This document shows positions 58,269 to 64,000 of a DNA stretch of 64,000 nucleotides, piece after piece. The notes below the pieces were generated by a model. That model saw only the letters and a list, made by a program, of their open reading frames with translations. It searched no databases and had not been told where the DNA came from. Source of the DNA: CALBPI01 sp963922335. Lineage in GTDB: Bacteria; Pseudomonadota; Gammaproteobacteria; Steroidobacterales; Woeseiaceae. Each line of letters begins with the position of its first letter. Position 1 is the stretch's first letter. The stretch is taken from NCBI GenBank assembly GCA_963922335.1, contig CAWUIB010000009.1, positions 1-64,000 of the forward strand, given 5' to 3'. A program made the translations under genes and the position numbers.

Positions 58269-60029
58269 CTATTTGAAGGTTGCCGTCCCCGGCATCTCCA
58301 GGCCACGGTCTGTCAGGATCACTTCGAAGCTCACCCGGTCGAGAACTGCCTCGTAGGCCTCTGCCATTGCCCGCATGTTCGCTTGCTGACTTTCCAGCAT
58401 TTTGCGTTGGTCCTCAGGCAGCGAGTCCGATTCCATCATCGGGCCCATCGCGCTCTCCGACATCTCGGCAATGAACTTGAAGTACGCACCCGCATCGACG
58501 TCCATGCGCGTAAGCAGTGGTGTTTCGCCATCGACGGTCGCCGTTGCTCGCGCCTCGGCTCGTGACTCCGCATCTTCGCCGACGCTCACGGAGATGAGAT
58601 CGTCGGTCATCGCCATGAAACCATCGATGGAAATCGGGCCGGTCAGACCGTCAGGAATCGGCACCGCATCACCATTTGGTTCGAGTGCCAGCTCAGCGAG
58701 CTGCGGCGCCATCATCTGACCCATCATCAGCAAGCCCTGCACATTCTTGAATCCAACGGTGATATCCATTTCAAGGTTCTCTGGCATCCGCTGCTCAGCA
58801 ATACCTTCCATGCCCTCGAAACTGCCGATTTCGATACTGTAGCCTTGCAGGTTGTAGGCAATCGGCGGCAGCTGCTGCTGTGTTGCGCCAACGGCCTGAG
58901 CCACCATCTCGTTAAGCGGGACGAGTTGCTCACATTCGAAAGGTGACTCAGCGGCGGCGCCGAGTGATGTCTCTACCCAGTTACGCAGTCCGAGCAGGTT
59001 GATCGCACCACCCAACTTCATCGCGGCATCGGTGCCGGCGGAGAGGCCCGCCATCGTGCCCGCGATCGGTTTCAGTGCTGTCGCAACATCCTCACGCATT
59101 TCAAAGGCCACCAAAGTATCGATGGCTTTATCATCAAAACGCGTAGCGCCAATCACCATTCGCGGCATGATCTGCACGAGCCCTGTCATTTCCTGGCTAC
59201 AGACCTCATCCAACTCCAGCGGTAATGTCGGTGCCGAGCTGAATAGCGCATCGTTGATCGGATTCCCGCTCGCCTGAAGCATGCTAAAAATCTTGGTGAA
59301 ATCGACGAATCCCTGCATCTGAGGGGTGAATCCATAACGCTGCGATACTGCAGCGAGCGCACCTGAATCCACAATCGACACGGCGGGCTTGGTAGCGCCC
59401 ATCAGCTCACCGATAATCGCAGCCTCAAGGTCGGCTGGCCCGAGCGACAATGCGACGGTGCCATCCTGCTGCGCGATGAAAATATGAGCCGGCGCATCGC
59501 CACCGAAGACGTCAATGTCGAGGCCATCAACCGTAATTTTCGTTGGTGCGTTCTCGAGGTCGGAAGTCAATCGTGCGTAGGTGCTAGCCCAGGCATCCGG
59601 ATCGGAAATGGTCATCCGAACGACAGGCAGTAATCCGTAACCATAAATCACCGGCACATCCTTCATCGAATCGAAGCCGAGGCCGGAAAGGTCTCCGTCT
59701 TCCGTTTCTTCGATCAGCACATCAAGCACGTTGAGCAAATCGTCCGATTCGGCGTCATCACCACCAGTGGTCATCGCAGCACGCGCCTGCAGAAAAAGGT
59801 TGTGGTACTGATCAACCGCCATTTCGAGCATCGGCTCGAATTTTTTCTGCAGTGCCGCTGGCTGCGGTTCCAGTGCCGCGAAGACATAAGGAGAGTCGCC
59901 AGGCACATATTCAAGTAGTGCGGTGCTGATCTTGCCACTGCCCGCAGCCGATGCAGTCTCGTCGTCACCGCAAGCAACCGTTGCCGCACCCAACACGAGT
60001 GCAAACACACAAAAACGCAGTGTTTTCAC
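58269..60029 (-). CDS. Large lipoprotein of unknown function
   Basis: A 586-residue exported lipoprotein with signal MKTLRFCVFALVLGAATVAC and the lipobox Cys before GDDET. The mature protein is acidic and has mixed alpha/beta segments such as YVPGDSPYVFAALEPQPAAL near the start and GPISIDGFMAMTDDLISVSV near the end. A Met-rich helical part comes last. The opening PGDSPYVFA block reminds me of DUF3352-type proteins, but I am not certain. GTG 60029 follows AAGGA at seven bases. It stands as a single transcription unit ended by the terminator at 58213-58242. Confidence 0.75.
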   Translation of the reverse strand: MKTLRFCVFALVLGAATVACGDDETASAAGSGKISTALLEYVPGDSPYVFAALEPQPAALQKKFEPMLEMAVDQYHNLFLQARAAMTTGGDDAESDDLLNVLDVLIEETEDGDLSGLGFDSMKDVPVIYGYGLLPVVRMTISDPDAWASTYARLTSDLENAPTKITVDGLDIDVFGGDAPAHIFIAQQDGTVALSLGPADLEAAIIGELMGATKPAVSIVDSGALAAVSQRYGFTPQMQGFVDFTKIFSMLQASGNPINDALFSSAPTLPLELDEVCSQEMTGLVQIMPRMVIGATRFDDKAIDTLVAFEMREDVATALKPIAGTMAGLSAGTDAAMKLGGAINLLGLRNWVETSLGAAAESPFECEQLVPLNEMVAQAVGATQQQLPPIAYNLQGYSIEIGSFEGMEGIAEQRMPENLEMDITVGFKNVQGLLMMGQMMAPQLAELALEPNGDAVPIPDGLTGPISIDGFMAMTDDLISVSVGEDAESRAEARATATVDGETPLLTRMDVDAGAYFKFIAEMSESAMGPMMESDSLPEDQRKMLESQQANMRAMAEAYEAVLDRVSFEVILTDRGLEMPGTATFK

Positions 60030-60110
60030 AGATTAATCCTTGGAATAGTTAATGAAGTCCCAGACAAAGCATGCCGTAAAGCTCGAAAAAAAACAGCTAA
60101 CCAGGGCGCG

Positions 60111-60791
60111 CTATTCGATAAAAGTTGTGAATTCCGGCAGCGCCTTGCGAGAAATCACAGGTACCTGCGCATCTGACGCCGGATAACCGACAACGAGCAG
60201 TAAATAGGCACGTTCGTGTTTCGGTCTGCCGCAAATCTCATTCAAGAAACCCATCGGGCTCGGGGTGTGTGTCAATGAGGCCAGTCCGCACTGGTGCAAG
60301 GCCGCAATCAACATACCGGTAGCGAGACCCACTGATTCCTGTGGGTAGTAATGCTTGGTTTTGTTGCCCGCCTCGTCAATCGCGAACTTCTGCATAAAGA
60401 TGCTGATCAGGTAGGGTGCGGTCTCCAGAAACGGCTTCTCGGCATTCGTCCCGAATTTTTGCAACGCATCCAACCATTCATCCGAGGCCCGATGCTCGTA
60501 GAATTCTCGCTCCTCGGCTTCGGCGGCTTCACGCACTCGCGCCTTCACCGCGGGGTCGGATATCACCGAGAAATGCCATGGCTGCATATTGGCGCCACTC
60601 GGGGCTGTGTTCGCCACTTTCAGGCAGTTCTCTATGACAGCGCGCGGCACAGGCTCATTGGAAAAGTCCCGCACGGTTCTGCGGCGATTGAGATCTTCGA
60701 ACAGCTCGGCAGAGCGATCGATCATCGCATCAGGAGTCAGTCGACGGTATTCGTCCAGAGGCTGGAAAGCGGGCTTATTCATCCGTGGCAT
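60111..60791 (-). CDS. Nitroreductase of the iodotyrosine-deiodinase-like type
   Basis: A 226-residue FMN-dependent protein. RRRTVRDFSNEPVPRAVIEN with ANTAPSGANMQPWHFSVISD is the nitroreductase FMN site. The lid EREFYEHRASDEWLDALQKF, with GTNAEKPFLETAPYLI and THTPSPMGFLNEIC, is characteristic of iodotyrosine deiodinase homologues, which reductively dehalogenate halotyrosines. Bacterial relatives accept halophenols in some cases; the natural substrate is unknown. It overlaps the ycgN gene by 17 bases if the first ATG is used, or eight with ATG 60782. Confidence 0.85.
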   Translation of the reverse strand: MPRMNKPAFQPLDEYRRLTPDAMIDRSAELFEDLNRRRTVRDFSNEPVPRAVIENCLKVANTAPSGANMQPWHFSVISDPAVKARVREAAEAEEREFYEHRASDEWLDALQKFGTNAEKPFLETAPYLISIFMQKFAIDEAGNKTKHYYPQESVGLATGMLIAALHQCGLASLTHTPSPMGFLNEICGRPKHERAYLLLVVGYPASDAQVPVISRKALPEFTTFIE

Positions 60792-61266
60792 GGTCCTCGG
60801 CGTCTAACGGGTCGTGAGTTTGCCATTGCGTGAGCGTGACGTCATCGGGATGCGGTGGTCTGTCAGCTTCACCGGCGCGTGCAAACAGGCCGGCACTGAT
60901 GCCGGTCGCGACCACCGAATCGCGAGTCCCTGAAATCAAGGGGTGCCAGGCGGCCAGCCCGCGCCCCTCGTCGAGGCGGCGATAGGCGCAGGAATAGGGA
61001 AGCCAGGACAGATTACCCACACTTTCGGCGGAAAGCTGGACGCAGTCCGGTACTCGGGCGCGTCGGTTGGGATAGTCGGTGCAGCGACAGGTCCCGAGGT
61101 CCAATAAGTGGCAAGCGACGTCGGCATAGTAGACCTCGCCGTCCGATTCGTCTTCGAACTTATGCAAACAGCACAGTCCGCAGCCGTCGCACAGCAACTC
61201 CCATTCCTCGGCATTCATCTCACCGAGCGATTTGTGCTCCCAGAACGATGTCTCGCTGTTGTTCAT
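60775..61266 (-). CDS. ycgN: YcgN-type cysteine-cluster protein (UPF0260)
   Basis: A 163-residue cytoplasmic protein with the family's clustered cysteines: LLCDGCGLCCLHKFED near residue 27, then ADVACHLLDLGTCRCTDYPN, VPDCVQLS and WLPYSCAYRRL. The CxxCxxCC arrangement probably chelates zinc or iron; the biochemical role is unknown. It precedes the nitroreductase with a short overlap and is divergent from phrB over about 37 bases. Confidence 0.9.
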   Translation of the reverse strand: MNNSETSFWEHKSLGEMNAEEWELLCDGCGLCCLHKFEDESDGEVYYADVACHLLDLGTCRCTDYPNRRARVPDCVQLSAESVGNLSWLPYSCAYRRLDEGRGLAAWHPLISGTRDSVVATGISAGLFARAGEADRPPHPDDVTLTQWQTHDPLDAEDHATDE

Positions 61267-61303
61267 GCGCAGCGACTCCCTCGGTCCGCGCTACAATATG
61301 CCG

Positions 61304-62743
61304 ATGAGTATGACACCGAAAACCGCGCTGGTTTGGTTCCGGCGTGATCTGCGACTGGATGACCACCCTGCGCTCCTCGCCGCAGTCGACAATTGTGAGC
61401 ATGTCGTGCCGGTCTACATTGACGACCGGGCAGCACAGGACGACTGGACGCCCGGGGAGGCCAGCGACTGGTGGTTGCACCATAGCCTTGCATCGCTGCA
61501 AGACGCGCTCGAGGCTAAAGGATCGCCACTCGTTATCCGCCAGGGTGAGGCACTGGAGGTTTTGCGCAAACTGATTGAGGAAAGCGGTGCCAGTGAAGTG
61601 CACTGGAACCGGCTCTACGAGCCTTGGACCCGAGAACGTGATACGACGGTCAAGCAAGCGCTCGAAGCCGATGGATTGACCGTCTGCTCCCACAACGGCA
61701 GCTTGCTCACCGAGCCCTGGACGGTGATGACCAAGACAGGCACGCCGTACAAGGTATTCACCCCTTACTGGCGCGCTGCCAAACCCATGGCGGCCACCGC
61801 AGAACCGAAAGATGCGCCTGAGACACTCCCGCCGCCTAAGGCAGCGCTGGATTCGGCGTCGCTATTGTCACTCGGGTTACTACCCGACATTCGCTGGGAC
61901 AAGGGCATCGAAGCGGCATGGCAACCCGGCGAACATGCGGCTAAGGAACAGGCGAAGAGATTCGCAATCGACGCTGCCCGCGATTACGACGAGGCGAGAA
62001 ATCTGCCAGGCATAGACGGTGTTTCACGACTCTCACCCCATCTGCATTTCGGTGAGCTATCCATTCGCAGGCTGTGGCAGATCATCACTTCACATACGCC
62101 CGAGAGTGATGGGCGCGAGGTCTATTTGAGTGAGCTCGGATGGCGCGAGTTCTCGCACTACGCGCTGTTTCATTTTCCGGACACGACAGACCAGCCAATG
62201 AACCCGAAATTTCGCCACTTCGAATGGCGTGAGGACGAAGCGCAGCTCGAGGCCTGGCAAAAAGGGCAAACCGGCATTCCCATCGTCGATGCCGGCATGC
62301 GCCAACTCTGGCAGACCGGCTGGATGCACAATCGAGTACGAATGATCGTGGCATCGTTCCTGGTCAAAAATATCCGTACGCATTGGCTGCATGGTGCACG
62401 CTGGTTTTGGGATACGCTGGTGGATGCGGATTTACCCGCCAATACCCTCGGCTGGCAATGGTCGGCGGGCTGCGGCGTCGACGCTGCACCCTACTTCCGG
62501 ATTTTCAATCCGGTTTCGCAAGGGGAGCGCTTCGACCCGGAGGGCGACTATGTCCGCAAATGGGTTCCTGAGGTAGCGGGCCTTCCACAGAAATACGTCC
62601 ACGCACCCTGGAAGCTGCCGCAGAAAGACGCAGAGCGGCTCGGATTCGAGCTCGAGCGCGACTATGCTGCTCCGATCGCTGACCTGAAGAGCAGTCGTGA
62701 GTCAGCACTGTCCGCATTCAAGGCGCTAAAGGAAGTTTCATGA
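61304..62743 (+). CDS. phrB: Deoxyribodipyrimidine photolyase
   Basis: Light-dependent repair of cyclobutane pyrimidine dimers. The protein of about 479 residues has the N-terminal antenna domain (TALVWFRRDLRLDDHPALLA) and the FAD domain with GVSRLSPHLHFGELSIRR, GWREFSHYALFHFP and MHNRVRMIVASFLVKN. WQWSAGCGVDAAPYFRIFNP is also present. Three ATGs (61298, 61304, 61310) are possible. TACAAT at 61292-61297 ends six bases before ATG 61304 and no ribosome site is seen, so a leaderless transcript is plausible. Its stop overlaps oxyR (ATGA). Confidence 0.94.
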   Translation: MSMTPKTALVWFRRDLRLDDHPALLAAVDNCEHVVPVYIDDRAAQDDWTPGEASDWWLHHSLASLQDALEAKGSPLVIRQGEALEVLRKLIEESGASEVHWNRLYEPWTRERDTTVKQALEADGLTVCSHNGSLLTEPWTVMTKTGTPYKVFTPYWRAAKPMAATAEPKDAPETLPPPKAALDSASLLSLGLLPDIRWDKGIEAAWQPGEHAAKEQAKRFAIDAARDYDEARNLPGIDGVSRLSPHLHFGELSIRRLWQIITSHTPESDGREVYLSELGWREFSHYALFHFPDTTDQPMNPKFRHFEWREDEAQLEAWQKGQTGIPIVDAGMRQLWQTGWMHNRVRMIVASFLVKNIRTHWLHGARWFWDTLVDADLPANTLGWQWSAGCGVDAAPYFRIFNPVSQGERFDPEGDYVRKWVPEVAGLPQKYVHAPWKLPQKDAERLGFELERDYAAPIADLKSSRESALSAFKALKEVS

Positions 62744-63660
62744 GCGCAAACTTGCACTTCAACCTGCGCATGTTGAGTTATCTCGTCGCGCTTGATGAGC
62801 ACCGACACTTTGGCAGGGCAGCGGAGGCGTGCTTTGTCACCCAGCCGACGCTCAGCACTCAGATCAAGAAGCTCGAGGAACAACTCGGCGTCACGCTGGT
62901 CGAGCGCCACAGTAAAGGCATCCAACTGACCGAGACCGGAGAGGCTATCGCAAGTCGCGCACGGGGTTTGCTGGCCGAGGCGCACAGCATCAATGAGCTT
63001 GCCCAGGTGCACCAGGATCCCGAAGCCGGTCGCATCAAGGTTGCGTTGATTCCAACGCTGGCGCCCTATCTGTTGCCTTGCATCGCACCGGACATCAAAT
63101 CGCGATTCGATCGCTTGAAGTGTCTTTACCTTGAGTTACAGACCGACCATCTGATGGCGGAGATCCAGGCCGGCGACGTCGATCTCGGCGTGCTGGCGCT
63201 GCCCTTGAACCTTCAGGGCTGCGATTCCGCAGAGCTATTCAAGGAACCATTCCGACTCGCCGTCGACCCGCAGCACACGCTCGCAAGCCGCGAGACAGTC
63301 TCCGAAAGCGATATCGCAGATGAGCACTTCCTGCTGTTGGAGGATGGTCACTGCCTGCGCGACCAGGCGCTCGAGGTCTGCAGTCTGGCGGGTGGCGTGA
63401 ACGAGGATGAATTCCGCGCCACGAGTCTCGAGACGCTTCGGCAAATGGTGGCCGGTGGCGCAGGCGTGACACTGCTGCCAGAACTCGCGATTCGCGACGA
63501 TGATGGTCTCGTATCACTACCGTTCGACGCGCCGGCACCCAGTCGAACGATTGTCGGCGTATGGCGATCAAGTCATCCGAGAGCAGCGTTGCTGAAGTCC
63601 GTGTGCGACACGATCCGAGAAGTATCCGTCAACTTTCCAGGCCACTGCCAACACGCATGA
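62740..63660 (+). CDS. oxyR: Hydrogen-peroxide sensor OxyR
   Basis: LysR-type regulator activated by a disulphide under peroxide stress. The 306-residue protein has the N-terminal helix-turn-helix (HRHFGRAAEACFVTQPTLST) and an effector domain carrying both redox cysteines, C205 and C214, in EDGHCLRDQALEVC. Their nine-residue spacing equals that of E. coli C199/C208. It is translationally coupled to phrB upstream and to a membrane-protein gene downstream (both ATGA). No katG or ahpC is adjacent. Confidence 0.95.
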   Translation: MSANLHFNLRMLSYLVALDEHRHFGRAAEACFVTQPTLSTQIKKLEEQLGVTLVERHSKGIQLTETGEAIASRARGLLAEAHSINELAQVHQDPEAGRIKVALIPTLAPYLLPCIAPDIKSRFDRLKCLYLELQTDHLMAEIQAGDVDLGVLALPLNLQGCDSAELFKEPFRLAVDPQHTLASRETVSESDIADEHFLLLEDGHCLRDQALEVCSLAGGVNEDEFRATSLETLRQMVAGGAGVTLLPELAIRDDDGLVSLPFDAPAPSRTIVGVWRSSHPRAALLKSVCDTIREVSVNFPGHCQHA

Positions 63661-64000
63661 AACTCGTCCATCTATACAGGACGGCTCGCGACGGGTTTGC
63701 TGACATGGGACCCGCGCTCAACGCGGCGTTCAACCAAAGCCGTGATGATGACAACTTGCCCGCGATGCTCGGCACGCGGCCCTTCACCGCCCTCGCGGTG
63801 CTGACCGCTGCGGGTCTGGCGCTGGGCGTTGCCGGCAACCTTTACTTCGCCGAGAGCGACAACGGTTTGCTCAGCGCAATCAGTTGGCCTGTGGTGTTGA
63901 TTGCAGTCTTCCTGGCGTTACCGATTCGGCGATACCTTTTTCGAACGGAATTAGCGGGTGCTGACGAGTTTCCGTGGATTGCTGCATCACTGATCCCGGC
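63657..64000 (+). CDS. Membrane protein of unknown function, cut by the window end
   Basis: The frame opens at ATG 63657, overlapping the oxyR TGA, and continues to the last base, giving 114 residues so far. It reads MKLVHLYRTARDGFADMGPA, then a short charged stretch. Two hydrophobic segments follow: FTALAVLTAAGLALGVAGNL and ISWPVVLIAVFLALP, the second followed by IRRYLFR. No family is recognised from this part. The ATGA coupling suggests production together with OxyR. Confidence 0.7.
   Translation, partial: MKLVHLYRTARDGFADMGPALNAAFNQSRDDDNLPAMLGTRPFTALAVLTAAGLALGVAGNLYFAESDNGLLSAISWPVVLIAVFLALPIRRYLFRTELAGADEFPWIAASLIP

Overview
The window is a gene-dense, roughly 60% G+C bacterial chromosome segment. 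About 62 protein genes are supported, many in operons with ATGA or TGATG overlaps, and no gap between genes exceeds about 240 bases. I see no tRNA, rRNA, insertion sequence, prophage or CRISPR array. The gene set points to a non-enteric gammaproteobacterium: a sigma-54-controlled psp locus with pspF, gshA, an ExeA/ExeB pair, OxyR, MscL, FlhC, DsbA, cytochrome c4, and the polA / small RNA / engB / cytochrome c4 / dsbA neighbourhood. Two traits are unusual for that class: a complete mevalonate route to isoprenoids, and an arginine operon built around an N-acylornithine (not ornithine) carbamoyltransferase. Wenzhouxiangella/Woeseia/Xanthomonadales-type lineages are plausible hosts, but the species cannot be fixed from the window.

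Layout. 0-5.4 kb: tail of a class IV aminotransferase, gshA, a bactofilin, a large membrane GGDEF-EAL protein and a small exported protein. 5.4-8.5 kb: phage-shock operon (pspA, pspB, two PspC proteins and a PspB-like protein) divergent from pspF, with a readable sigma-54 promoter and two palindromic activator sites. 8.5-11.1 kb: YtrA-type GntR regulator and ABC exporter operon with an operator over its promoter. 11.1-16.3 kb: mdh, fadE with a histone-H1-like tail, and a DUF4286-DUF3667 fusion that seems to start at CTG. 16.3-24.8 kb: mevalonate cluster: HMG-CoA synthase; a single protein joining HMG-CoA reductase, mevalonate kinase and IPP isomerase; phosphomevalonate kinase; diphosphomevalonate decarboxylase; ispA; then dinB. 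24.8-34.8 kb: gspAB, a FakA-DegV fusion, a SRAP-domain protein, a YadGH-type ABC transporter, a divergent FlhD-like/FlhC pair, mscL, an NRDE protein and an esterase. 34.8-43.4 kb: argR-argG-DUF1611-argC-argD-argF'-argB-argH, a thioesterase. 43.4-46.4 kb: lptM overlapping polA, then a candidate small RNA with a sigma-E-type promoter. 46.4-49.8 kb: accessory insert (RCC1-like lipoprotein, secreted Gly-rich protein, ECF sigma factor). 49.8-64 kb: engB, cytochrome c4, a lipoprotein DsbA, an L,D-transpeptidase with a degenerate HD-GYP protein, a flavin oxidoreductase / TPR-dioxygenase / NnrU operon, a large lipoprotein, an iodotyrosine-deiodinase-like nitroreductase, ycgN, and phrB-oxyR followed by a membrane protein cut by the window edge.

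How the genes work together. The mevalonate cluster takes acetoacetyl-CoA to IPP/DMAPP, and ispA takes these to farnesyl-PP. The arg operon runs on acylated intermediates; its carbamoyltransferase carries Ala where the acetyl-specific enzyme has Glu and the succinyl-specific one has Pro, so the acyl group is an open question that leans to succinyl. Envelope maintenance is a recurring theme: psp, gspAB, mscL, lptM, DsbA, the L,D-transpeptidase and a sigma-E-type small RNA. The strongest candidates for something undescribed are the small RNA after polA, the tri-domain mevalonate fusion, the Ala-type acylornithine carbamoyltransferase, and the divergent FlhD-like/FlhC pair with mirrored leaders.
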